Source of the DNA: Clostridia bacterium
GTDB lineage: Bacteria; Bacillota; Clostridia; Peptostreptococcales; Anaerovoracaceae
DNA: 64,000 bases
NCBI GenBank assembly: GCA_902363595.1
Contig: CABJAP010000001.1
Span: 248,001 to 312,000, forward strand
Reading direction: 5' to 3'
Shown here: positions 42,652 to 50,814 of the stretch, piece after piece
Numbering within the stretch: position 1 is the stretch's first letter
Layout: the number at the start of each line of letters is the position of its first letter
Program-made: the position numbers and the translations under genes
Notes under the pieces: generated by a model
The model's input: the letters and a program-made list of their open reading frames with translations, nothing else
Databases searched by the model: none
Told to the model about the DNA's origin: nothing

Positions 42652-43554
42652 CTATTTCTTTCCCCGTAATTGGTCCAAGAGCTGCTGCATATCCTGGGGA
42701 AGGGCGGCTTCACAAGAAAGCGGCTCTCCTGTGACCGGATGGGACAGGGAAAGCTGAAAAGCGTGCAGCGCCTGACGTTCGATGAGAAAGGGGTTGGTTT
42801 CTCCATATAAGTGATCGCTGACAATGGGGTAGCCGATGTGGGCCAAATGAACCCGTATCTGGTGGGTGCGGCCCGTTTCCAGGGCCAGTTCCACCAAAGA
42901 ATATCCTGAATTGAACCGTTCGGCTACTTTGTAGTGGGTCACAGAAGGCGCGCCGTCCTTTGTTACGGCCCGCTCCACCCGTTCCGGATCCGGTTGGCCG
43001 ATGGGAAGATCGATGGTTCCGGCATCGGAAGGGATTAACCCCTTGACGATGGCTAGATAGCGTTTTTCCACCAGACCGGCCTGGCTCTGCTTCATAAAGC
43101 TGGCCTGACAGTGGGCGTTTTTGGCTACGGCTACCAGGCCGGAGGTATCCATATCCAGCCTGTTCATAAAGCGTATTTTGTAATTCTGGCCGCTGTCTAT
43201 CATGTATTTCATAATGCCGTTGGCCAGAGTATGGGTGACGTGTCCCTTGGTAGGGTGGACGACCATGCCCGGCTGTTTGTTAATGACCAGCAGACTGTCA
43301 TCCTCGTAGACAACAGTGATGGGAATGTCCTCTGGGGTAAAGTCGCTGGTTTCCTGGGGGAGCCGGATGGAAACCACGTCTCCGGTCTTTACCGGCAGCC
43401 AGCCATCTGTCTGTTTGCCATTGAGATAAACCAGCTTGTCCCGCTTGATCTTGGTCCGCATGCGGGCGGAAAAATCGAATTTGCGGCGCAGTACGCCTTT
43501 GACATCCAGGATGTCTTTATCTTCTTCAGTAAGAATATATCTGAATTGGTCCAT
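42652..43554 (-). CDS. RluA family pseudouridine synthase
   Basis: A 300-residue enzyme that isomerises uridine in rRNA or tRNA. The N-terminal S4-like region is followed by the catalytic motif NRLDMDTSGL (Asp134) and GRTHQIRVHLAHIGYPIVSD. The exact target (RluD-, RluC- or YjbO-like) cannot be fixed. It is last in a three-gene minus-strand operon pepF - NAD kinase - rluA, 14 bases after the kinase stop. Confidence 0.92.
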   Translation of the reverse strand: MDQFRYILTEEDKDILDVKGVLRRKFDFSARMRTKIKRDKLVYLNGKQTDGWLPVKTGDVVSIRLPQETSDFTPEDIPITVVYEDDSLLVINKQPGMVVHPTKGHVTHTLANGIMKYMIDSGQNYKIRFMNRLDMDTSGLVAVAKNAHCQASFMKQSQAGLVEKRYLAIVKGLIPSDAGTIDLPIGQPDPERVERAVTKDGAPSVTHYKVAERFNSGYSLVELALETGRTHQIRVHLAHIGYPIVSDHLYGETNPFLIERQALHAFQLSLSHPVTGEPLSCEAALPQDMQQLLDQLRGKK

Positions 43555-43568
43555 GTTTCTCCTAACTA

Positions 43569-44378
43569 CTATAAAAACTTGGTTTTAACCTTGTCCCAAA
43601 AATCGTAAGATTCAAAGCGCAGCAGATTGATGATGGTATCGGAAAACTCCACTTTAATCTCCTTTACATCGGTATATTCATGCTCAATCCCATCGTTCAT
43701 CAGAAAGATGCGGTTGCTCTTGGAGCTTTCCGGCACAACCCCTAAAGAAAGCTCTGAAGGCAGTAAAATGCTGGAAGTAAAGGAACGGTACGCAGTCGTG
43801 TTCATGGGAGCGATGGGAGTCACTTGAAGCAGCTTGATTCTCGGATCGACGATTGAACCGCCCAAGGAATAATTATAAGCTGTGCTGCCGGCAGAGGTGG
43901 CTACCAGAATTCCATCGCCGCTGAATTTTTCGATGGGACTGCCGCCGATGGAAATATTCAGATGAACCGAATAGGAGTGATTCCCACGGATAACAATTTC
44001 GTTCAAACCCCGGTGGATTTCTTTGCTTCCATCCTGAGTGGTGACGGCGGCCTGCACCGTATTCAAGGGCTGCAGGGCATATTTTCCGGCTTTGTAGTCG
44101 CGGATAAAAGCATCCAACTTTCGAGGATTTTCGGGAGCCACTTCCTGAAAGAATCCCAGATGGCCGGTATTGATCCCGATAAAAGGACTTTCTGGAAAAT
44201 CGTAAGTATGTACGGCCTGGAGAAAGGCTCCATCTCCGCCGATACATACGATTAGTTCACTGTCCGGGGCGTACTCTTCCCGAACAGTGAATCCATTTTC
44301 TTCAAACTTTTGAACCAGGACTTCTTTTGTCTCTTGTGACAGGCTGGTGCCATTTGTAAATACGTTGATGTTTCTCAT
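43569..44378 (-). CDS. nadK: NAD kinase
   Basis: A 269-residue NAD(+)/NADH kinase making NADP(H). Motifs: IGGDGAFL (GGDG at 47-50), INTGHLGF, the helical NEIVIRG region and TSAGSTAYNYSLGG (the GxTAY active-site strand). The N-terminal domain is short, as in firmicute PpnK proteins. Two bases separate it from the pepF stop. Confidence 0.95.
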   Translation of the reverse strand: MRNINVFTNGTSLSQETKEVLVQKFEENGFTVREEYAPDSELIVCIGGDGAFLQAVHTYDFPESPFIGINTGHLGFFQEVAPENPRKLDAFIRDYKAGKYALQPLNTVQAAVTTQDGSKEIHRGLNEIVIRGNHSYSVHLNISIGGSPIEKFSGDGILVATSAGSTAYNYSLGGSIVDPRIKLLQVTPIAPMNTTAYRSFTSSILLPSELSLGVVPESSKSNRIFLMNDGIEHEYTDVKEIKVEFSDTIINLLRFESYDFWDKVKTKFL

Positions 44379-44380
44379 GG

Positions 44381-46180
44381 CTATACCAGTTTTTCAAATT
44401 CATCTACCAGACTTTCGAAAGTCTTCATAGCCTGTTTAATAGGTTCTGGCGTGCTCATATCCACGCCCGCCAGCTTGAGCAGCTCGATAGGATAGTTACT
44501 TTCACCAGTCTTTAAAAATTCGATATAGGCATCTTTTGCAGGAGCGCCCTCGTCCAGAATCTTGCCGGATATGGCGGCTGCCGCCGAATAGCCGGTGGCG
44601 TACTTGTAAACGTAGAAGGCATTGTAAAAATGCGGAATCCTGGCCCACTCATAACGAATGGTATCATCTTTTCCCACAGCCGGGCCAAAGTATTTATCAT
44701 TGAGCTTCTGGTATTCTTCACACATCCACTGAGCGGTCAATACCTGTCCGTCTTCAATGGCCTTATGGGTTAAATGTTCAAATTCAGCGAACATGGTCTG
44801 ACGGAAAAGGGTGGTACGGAATTCTTCAATATACAGATTCAACAGATATTTACGCATTTGGGGATCCTGTTCCTGATCCAGCAAATGGCGCATTAACAGG
44901 GATTCGTTGACTGTGGATGCTACTTCTGCCGTGAAGATAGAGTGACTGCCATAGATATAAGGCTGAGCCTCTCTAGTGTAGCTGGAGTGCATGGAATGTC
45001 CCATTTCGTGAACGATGGTAAAAACATCTTTCAGAGTATCCGTGTAGTTAAGCAGAATATAGGGCATGCTGTCATAGCTTCCAAAGCTGTATGCGCCGCT
45101 GGTCTTTCCTTCGTTTTCATAGACATCGATCCAGCCGGCTTCGATCCCTTTGTTCATTCTCTCAATATATTCTCTTCCCAAAGGCGCCAGACCTTCACGC
45201 ATCATATCCAGAGCCTGTTCATAAGAGATTTTTTTCTTTGGAAGCTCCACCAGCGGAACGTAGATATCATACATTTGCAGATGATCCACACCCAGCAGTT
45301 TTTTGCGGATCTCCATATAACGGTGAACCGTGGGCAGATATTCGTTTACAACTTTAATCAGATTGTCGTAGACCTCCTCCGGGATATTGTCCCCGGAAAG
45401 GGCGGCCTGGCGGGCAGAGCCGTATTTGCGGATGCGCGCGCTGATGACATCGGTTTTGGTATTGTAGTTATAGGCTGAGGCAATGGTGTTAATCATGGAT
45501 TTGTAAGCTGCGTACATATGCTCATAAGCTTCTTTTCTGACGCTGCGGTTATGGCTTTCCATGAACGTGATATAATTGCCGTGGGTCAGCTCCACTTGAT
45601 CGCCATCCTCGTCTGTAATGGTCCCGAACTTTATATCGGCATTGTTGAGCATCGTGAAGATGTCGTTGGTGGCGCCGGTAATTTCGCCCATTTGGGCAAG
45701 AATGTTTTCTTCCGCCTTGGTGAGGACGTGCTCCTTTTCCCGCAGCACATCGCGGATGACGAACTCATACTGTTTTAGACCGGCTTCCTCTTCAATATAA
45801 GAAAGAAGAGTATCCTCCGGAGCATCTAAAAGTTCCGGAGTGAAAAAGGACATGGAAGCCGATACCTGCGCGATGATGGTCTGGCATTTATCCGTCATTG
45901 CCTGATATTTGGTTTCCCGATTGTCCTCGTCGCGGCGCATTCTGGCATAGACAAAGACCTTCTCCAGCTTTTGCCAGATGGCGTCCCTCGCGCGAAAAGC
46001 TTCCAGCAGCATAGCCGCGTTTTCCGTCAGATGACCGGCAAAACGGCCATAGTCCTTGGTTTGGGCCAAAACTTCTTCAATCGTGGCGTCAATGGCCGTT
46101 TCATCGGGAAACATGTCCTCGATGTTCCATTTGTATCTTTGATCGATCTGATCTCTGGTTTTCAATGATTTGTCACTCAT
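44381..46180 (-). CDS. pepF: Oligoendopeptidase F
   Basis: A 599-residue M3B zinc metallopeptidase cleaving 7-17-residue peptides in the cytoplasm. The active site is VHEMGHSMH with His391/Glu392/His395 and the third ligand Glu in TAEVASTVNE. Family N-terminal helices (WNIEDMFPDE) are intact. Two ATGs lie two codons apart; the second (46180) is chosen because GGAGG sits nine bases before it and only three before the first (46186). It should supply amino acids from peptides, fitting an amino-acid fermenter. Confidence 0.94.
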   Translation of the reverse strand: MSDKSLKTRDQIDQRYKWNIEDMFPDETAIDATIEEVLAQTKDYGRFAGHLTENAAMLLEAFRARDAIWQKLEKVFVYARMRRDEDNRETKYQAMTDKCQTIIAQVSASMSFFTPELLDAPEDTLLSYIEEEAGLKQYEFVIRDVLREKEHVLTKAEENILAQMGEITGATNDIFTMLNNADIKFGTITDEDGDQVELTHGNYITFMESHNRSVRKEAYEHMYAAYKSMINTIASAYNYNTKTDVISARIRKYGSARQAALSGDNIPEEVYDNLIKVVNEYLPTVHRYMEIRKKLLGVDHLQMYDIYVPLVELPKKKISYEQALDMMREGLAPLGREYIERMNKGIEAGWIDVYENEGKTSGAYSFGSYDSMPYILLNYTDTLKDVFTIVHEMGHSMHSSYTREAQPYIYGSHSIFTAEVASTVNESLLMRHLLDQEQDPQMRKYLLNLYIEEFRTTLFRQTMFAEFEHLTHKAIEDGQVLTAQWMCEEYQKLNDKYFGPAVGKDDTIRYEWARIPHFYNAFYVYKYATGYSAAAAISGKILDEGAPAKDAYIEFLKTGESNYPIELLKLAGVDMSTPEPIKQAMKTFESLVDEFEKLV

Positions 46181-46287
46181 ATCCATTTGCCTCCTTTTTG
46201 TTTCTGTTTATTTGCTTCTGCGAATATATTTCTTCGCTCTTTTCTTTACCTCAGCGCCCGTGTCGATAAAAAATACCCGGGTGCGCA

Positions 46288-46348
46288 TTGCGAGTCGCTT
46301 GACTTTGTCGTATAATAAAGCGTATTATACATAATGGATTTATTATAC
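46288..46348 (+). promoter_or_regulatory. Promoter of the glutamate racemase gene with palindromic -10 region
   Basis: -35 TTGCGA (46288-46293), a 17-base spacer, -10 TATAAT (46311-46316). The -10 is one arm of a perfect inverted repeat GTATAATA-AAGCG-TATTATAC (46310-46330); TATTATAC recurs at 46341-46348. This could be a repressor site or simply back-to-back -10 boxes for the divergent pepF operon. Confidence 0.6.
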
Positions 46349-46375
46349 CACAAAAAGGAAAGGAAAATCACCAGG

Positions 46376-47203
46376 ATGGACAATCGACCGATAGGTTTTT
46401 TTGATTCAGGGCTTGGGGGCCTGACTTGTATCCCCAACTTAATGAAAACGTTTCCCAAGGAAAGGATTATCTATTTCGGAGATACGGCCAGGACGCCTTA
46501 CGGGTCAAAGGCAACTTCGACCATTAAAAGTTTTTCTCTGCAAATTGCAGACTTTCTTGTCAGAAATAACGTAAAGATGATCGTCATTGCCTGCAATACG
46601 GTCAGCGCTACCTGTCTTTTCGACTTGCAGCAGCGGTACCCGGATGTACCGGTGGTGGGAATTATCCGTCCGGCGGCTGAGACCATCTCCAAGAGCTGTT
46701 CCACCATGAATAAGATTGGGATCATCGGGACAAAGGTAACGATCCAAAGCGGCGCCTATAAAGAGCAGGTACACAGACTTAATGACGAGCTGGATATTTA
46801 TGAAACGCCATGCCCGGCTTTTGTACCTTTGATCGAAGAAGGTATCATCCAAAACGATATCATGGACTTGACCATAAAATATTATTTGGACGACTTCATT
46901 CTGGAAAACAGACTGGATACGGTGGTGCTGGGATGTACCCATTACCCGCTGATTCGTTCTAATATTAAAAGGCTTTATCCATCTCTTCGAATCATAAATC
47001 CTTCGGAAGAGATCATCCACAGCATTGAGAGGATCCTGAGAGAGCGGGATATGCTGGCGGGGGACTTTGACTTTGAGAACGTATTTTATGCCAGCGACCT
47101 TTCCGAGAATTTTGTCAATATGATCGACCGAATTTTCCATGATGAAGATATAAAGGTAAAGTTTAAAAATCTTGAACTGGAGTCAGTGGAGGAGAAGAAA
47201 TGA
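46376..47203 (+). CDS. murI: Glutamate racemase
   Basis: A 275-residue cofactor-independent racemase giving D-glutamate for peptidoglycan. Catalytic cysteines: Cys73 in VIACNTVSA and Cys187 in GCTHYPLI; the N-terminal FFDSGLGGL and PYGSK motifs are canonical. The ATG at 46376 begins the conserved DNRPIGFFDSG; an upstream in-frame ATG adds 14 residues not seen in the family. The stop overlaps the next gene start (ATGA). Confidence 0.96.
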   Translation: MDNRPIGFFDSGLGGLTCIPNLMKTFPKERIIYFGDTARTPYGSKATSTIKSFSLQIADFLVRNNVKMIVIACNTVSATCLFDLQQRYPDVPVVGIIRPAAETISKSCSTMNKIGIIGTKVTIQSGAYKEQVHRLNDELDIYETPCPAFVPLIEEGIIQNDIMDLTIKYYLDDFILENRLDTVVLGCTHYPLIRSNIKRLYPSLRIINPSEEIIHSIERILRERDMLAGDFDFENVFYASDLSENFVNMIDRIFHDEDIKVKFKNLELESVEEKK

Positions 47204-47826
47204 ATTTTGAGACTTTGTTAGAATTCCTGGAGCTGGAGAGCGCGGACGAATTCGAGTATTTTGAAAACCTGGCGGATCTGGTAGAGGCGGATGCGGAAAT
47301 TCTGCCGGAGGCTGTTTATCAGTTGTTTGAAGGGGTGGAGATGGAGATTTTGGCAGAGCTCATGGAGAATTACTTTGAAGAAATGCTCAAGGCTGTACCG
47401 GAGGATTCCGTTGAGATGTATACGCTCCTGGAGTCGGTAAAAATGGCGCTGATCGGCATGTCGCGCAATATCGAGGAGGAACAGGATCTGGTGCTTTTAT
47501 CAGATGAATTCTGCCGTTTTCGCAACTGGTACTCGCTGGACTCAGCGGTATGGGTGCGGGAAATCGGCGAAAGTGGCAGCCGTGAGAAGGGGATGCCGCT
47601 TCGGGATGCTTTGACCTTATCCCGTATTGAAAAGCTGGGCGGAGAAGAGTTCGAATATATCTTTGATGAAGCTTTAAATTTTGAGATGGATCAGTATACC
47701 ATGTCCTTTGCGGATCTGGCGGCGGAAGAAGCCGCCCAGGAGCTGGAAGAAGAGACGGAACAAGATCAGGAAGACCCGGAACTGAAATATACAGACTATG
47801 TTTTTTCTCCTGACAAACTCCATTAA
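47200..47826 (+). CDS. Acidic cytoplasmic protein of unknown function, coupled to murI
   Basis: A 208-residue, strongly acidic, mostly helical protein with no membrane segment or signal. Leu/Glu-rich N-terminal helices (LLEFLELESADEFEYFENLADL), a central FRNWYSLDSAVWVREIGE block, and an acidic C-terminal tail (EEAAQELEEETEQDQEDPE). It overlaps the glutamate racemase gene by four bases and probably relies on coupled translation. I do not recognise the family. Confidence 0.8.
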   Translation: MNFETLLEFLELESADEFEYFENLADLVEADAEILPEAVYQLFEGVEMEILAELMENYFEEMLKAVPEDSVEMYTLLESVKMALIGMSRNIEEEQDLVLLSDEFCRFRNWYSLDSAVWVREIGESGSREKGMPLRDALTLSRIEKLGGEEFEYIFDEALNFEMDQYTMSFADLAAEEAAQELEEETEQDQEDPELKYTDYVFSPDKLH

Positions 47827-47888
47827 TCACAGTTTGCGTCAAACCTGCATAGTATGAATTAAACAATTTGTATTATGGAGGTTTTTTT

Positions 47889-48074
47889 ATGGATGAAAGA
47901 GAATGCTGCGAACGGGAATGTTTGCGGGACTGCAAAGAAAAATGCTTTGAAGAATGCTGCTGTGATAACAACAACGGCAGCAATATCATTTGGATTTTGA
48001 TTGTATTGTACTTACTGTTTTGCAACAATAACAACGGACACGGCAGAGGCGGTCTGTTCGGCGGATTGTTCTAA
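47889..48074 (+). CDS. Small cysteine-rich single-span membrane peptide
   Basis: A 61-residue peptide: nine cysteines in the first 27 residues (ECCERECLRDC..., ECCCDNNN), then a hydrophobic helix IIWILIVLYLLFC, an Asn-rich turn and a Gly-rich end (GRGGLFGGLF). A GGAGG ribosome site stands before the ATG at 47889. Similar Cys-rich plus Gly-rich mini-proteins are common in spore-forming clostridia and sometimes belong to spore coat; the role here is unknown. A terminator follows directly. Confidence 0.75.
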   Translation: MDERECCERECLRDCKEKCFEECCCDNNNGSNIIWILIVLYLLFCNNNNGHGRGGLFGGLF

Positions 48075-48088
48075 GTCAGGCAGGTAAA

Positions 48089-48122
48089 AAAGAGACTGGG
48101 CGCAGGTGCCCAGTCTCTTTTT
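48089..48122 (+). terminator. Terminator after the small Cys-rich peptide gene
   Basis: AAAGAGACTGGGC (48089-48101) pairs perfectly with GCCCAGTCTCTTT (48108-48120), followed by TT. Confidence 0.92.
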
Positions 48123-48147
48123 GTTGGGATACTGACGATCATCGGAC

Positions 48148-48369
48148 TTAATCGTGATCACTTGCCAGCAATTTTTCGTGAATCGCTTTTGTGTCCAGCT
48201 GGCGATGTTCTTCCATATATTGATAAATCCGTTTCACTTGTGCTGCATTCTTCAGCAAGTATTCTGCGATCGCCTCCGGAGTCACTTGCGCAGGGTTGGC
48301 TCCTTGAGTGTTGAGGAAAATCCGGGTCGCGCCGTCCGCCAGTGCCAGATCCGCCCCTTCTTCGCCCCC
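48148..48369 (-). pseudogene. C-terminal remnant of a PD-(D/E)XK nuclease-like (Rpn/transposase-type) gene
   Basis: On the minus strand a 74-codon stretch without a start reads GADLALADGATRIFLNTQG..., then a helical tail with YQYMEEHRQLDTKAIHEKLL and a TAA stop at 48148-48150. A TGA lies immediately before it (48370-48372). DGA.RIFLNT.G is a phrase I associate with the Rpn-family recombination-promoting nucleases or PD-(D/E)XK transposase relatives. The gene lacks its whole N-terminal part, so it is a decayed fragment. Family assignment is tentative. Confidence 0.5.
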
Positions 48370-48505
48370 TCATGGGGACGTGACCGAATTACTGCCTTTT
48401 TAGAAATCTGAAATGAGGTGGCAGCTGTGCATAATAGCGGCTCAGTGGTTTACCATAATGAAAACGAGATATTTTGCGTGAAATTAGTACCGGCAACAAA
48501 AAAGA

Positions 48506-48523
48506 ACCAGTGACAAGACTGGT
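48506..48523 (+). promoter_or_regulatory. Inverted repeat upstream of the ABC transporter pair: candidate operator
   Basis: ACCAGT-GACAAG-ACTGGT, perfect 6-bp arms with a six-base centre, about 65-85 bases before the first transporter gene. No T tract follows. The rest of 48370-48577 holds no gene I can support. Confidence 0.45.
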
Positions 48524-48589
48524 GCATTGTGGTAAAGTAATAGAATAGTGTAGCTCTGTGTATGAATAAAAGAAAGGTTGGTGAATTTT

Positions 48590-50812
48590 TTGATCCGATT
48601 AAAAAACGTATCGAAATTTTACTACAGCAAAGGCATGATCGCCAGCGGATTTTCCAAGGTGAATCTTGAATTTGAAGTAGGAGAATTCGTTGTGATCACA
48701 GGCGAGTCGGGAAGCGGCAAGACGACTCTGCTCAATGTAATTTCCGGTCTGGACTCCTACGAAGAAGGGGAGCTTTACATAAACGGCCGCGAAACCAGTC
48801 ATTATCTGGCCGCTGATTTTGAAGAGTACCGAAAAAAATATATCGGCAACATCTTCCAGAATTTCAATCTGATCAACAGCTATACCGTCTATCAGAACGT
48901 GGAGTTGATTCTGCGGATCAACGGGTATAAAAAGAGCCAGATCAAAGAGAAGGTCCCAGCGATTATCGAGCGGGTAGGACTCACCGAATATACAAAGACA
49001 AAAGTCTCCAAGCTCTCAGGGGGACAGAAACAGAGAGTTTCCATCGCCAGAGCGCTTGCCAAGGACACCTCCGTGGTGGTGGCCGATGAGCCCACGGGAA
49101 ACCTGGACAGCAAATCAGCGGAAGGGATTGTCCAGCTTCTTAGCGAAATCTCAAAGGACAAACTGGTCATCGTCGTTACCCACAACTACGATCAGTTCGC
49201 GTCATACGCAACCCGAAAGATCAAGATGCATGACGGAAAGGTGGTGGAAGACGAACAAATCACACCGCGCCACAGCGCCCAGCCCCAGAGCCAGCAGGCG
49301 GAACCGGCGGTAGGAAATCTTTCCGCAGGGAGCAAGGTAAGGCTGGGACTGCGCAATACCTTTAACATTATTCCCAAGTTTTTACTTCTGTTAGTTGTAT
49401 TTCTTTTTGTTGTGCTTGCGGTCACCTCTGAATACACGACCTTTAAACAGAGCGATGACGAAGCGGCAAAGATGGGCTACAACGACTTTTTCCAAAACTA
49501 CAGCCAGGATCGAATCATTCTCAAAAAGGCGGACGGAAAGCCATTCACAGACGCTGATTATCAACAGCTGCAGACAACGGCCAACGTAAAATCCGTAATC
49601 CATGAAGATATCCTGCTGGACAATACCATTTACATTGAAAGCGGCGACTTTTATTACGATGCGTTCCCCAGATCCATGAACGATTTCAAAGGAAAGATTG
49701 CAGAAGGCAGAATGCCGGAAAAAGAAAACGAGGTCATCATAGCAGGTTCCTCAGAGGATTATTATTTGCAAGCAGACAATGTAGCGGAAATACTCGACCA
49801 TACTTTTACCGTCGCAACGCCGACAGAAACCACCATGAAAGTAAAAGTGGTCGGGGTTTCTTATGAAGAACCTGCCGATAATATGTTCTTTTACAGCGGC
49901 AATATTTATATGCAGGACAGCCGTATTGAAAAGCTATTACGAGAAACTTACGGTTACAGAAGCAAGGTCACGACAACGGCGGGCGGCAATGCCCTCCAAT
50001 ATGAGGGCGGAGGCATGCTTTACCGGCCAATGGCCAGCAGCAAGGTGGAAAAGGGTACGTGCCTTGTCTCGGAAGAATTCAACGGATTCTATGAAAAGGG
50101 CAAAGCGGTGGATCAGGAAATCACCATTGCCGCTAAAAATATTTTTTACAACAAATCAATTAAATTAAAGATAAAGGATACTTACAATAAAAAGAACTTC
50201 ACGGCCAAGACTGATCTCAAGGATTTTGAAGACAATGACGGCGCCATCTACATCAATAAAACCGATTATAATAAGCTTTTCCAGGGTGGGAATTATCAGA
50301 GTACGGTCTACGTCAAGGATACAAAAGAAATTGACAGCACGGTTTCCGCTCTAAAAAAGATGGGTTACGAGACGCTGGCTATTAAAGATACCATATACAA
50401 TATGTCGGAAGATCTAACGTCGATCGTTCAGGTGCCGATCGCAGTCATCTTACTGGTGGCGGTATTCTTTATTTCTTATTTTGTCATCCGCCTGATTCTT
50501 CGGTCCCGGGTGACCTATTTCAGCATCCTCAGAATGCTGGGACTGGCGAAAAAGAATATCCGCAGAATCCTGGATATCGAACTCTTTGCCATTGTCAACA
50601 TTGCCTTCGGCCTGTTTTTGATCGTCGTGCTTTTGGTCAATTACAACGTTATTCAGGTGGAATATCTGAAAACTCTGATCGAATATTTGAAAGTCACTGA
50701 CTACGTGATCCTTTACGCGGTCCTCTTTGTCATGTCCTACTTGATTTCCGGCAAATTTGCCCGAAGCTTATTCAAAAAGACGGCAATGGGTTCATTTAGA
50801 GAGGAGGCGTAG
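48590..50812 (+). CDS. ABC transporter, fused ATPase and FtsX-like permease (first of a pair)
   Basis: 740 residues. The N-terminal ATPase has Walker A GESGSGKTT, signature LSGGQKQR and Walker B VVVADEPTGNLD (LolD/MacB class). After a linker of about 40 residues comes one membrane helix, a large extracytoplasmic domain of about 300 residues, and three C-terminal helices of FtsX type (YFSILRMLGLAKKNIRRIL). TTG at 48590 begins the family-typical MIRLKNVSKFYYS; other TTG/GTG codons 9-12 bases upstream are possible starts. It ends two bases before the next, similar gene; together they may form a heterodimeric MacB-like mechanotransmission pump. Confidence 0.85.
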   Translation: MIRLKNVSKFYYSKGMIASGFSKVNLEFEVGEFVVITGESGSGKTTLLNVISGLDSYEEGELYINGRETSHYLAADFEEYRKKYIGNIFQNFNLINSYTVYQNVELILRINGYKKSQIKEKVPAIIERVGLTEYTKTKVSKLSGGQKQRVSIARALAKDTSVVVADEPTGNLDSKSAEGIVQLLSEISKDKLVIVVTHNYDQFASYATRKIKMHDGKVVEDEQITPRHSAQPQSQQAEPAVGNLSAGSKVRLGLRNTFNIIPKFLLLLVVFLFVVLAVTSEYTTFKQSDDEAAKMGYNDFFQNYSQDRIILKKADGKPFTDADYQQLQTTANVKSVIHEDILLDNTIYIESGDFYYDAFPRSMNDFKGKIAEGRMPEKENEVIIAGSSEDYYLQADNVAEILDHTFTVATPTETTMKVKVVGVSYEEPADNMFFYSGNIYMQDSRIEKLLRETYGYRSKVTTTAGGNALQYEGGGMLYRPMASSKVEKGTCLVSEEFNGFYEKGKAVDQEITIAAKNIFYNKSIKLKIKDTYNKKNFTAKTDLKDFEDNDGAIYINKTDYNKLFQGGNYQSTVYVKDTKEIDSTVSALKKMGYETLAIKDTIYNMSEDLTSIVQVPIAVILLVAVFFISYFVIRLILRSRVTYFSILRMLGLAKKNIRRILDIELFAIVNIAFGLFLIVVLLVNYNVIQVEYLKTLIEYLKVTDYVILYAVLFVMSYLISGKFARSLFKKTAMGSFREEA

Positions 50813-50814
50813 TC

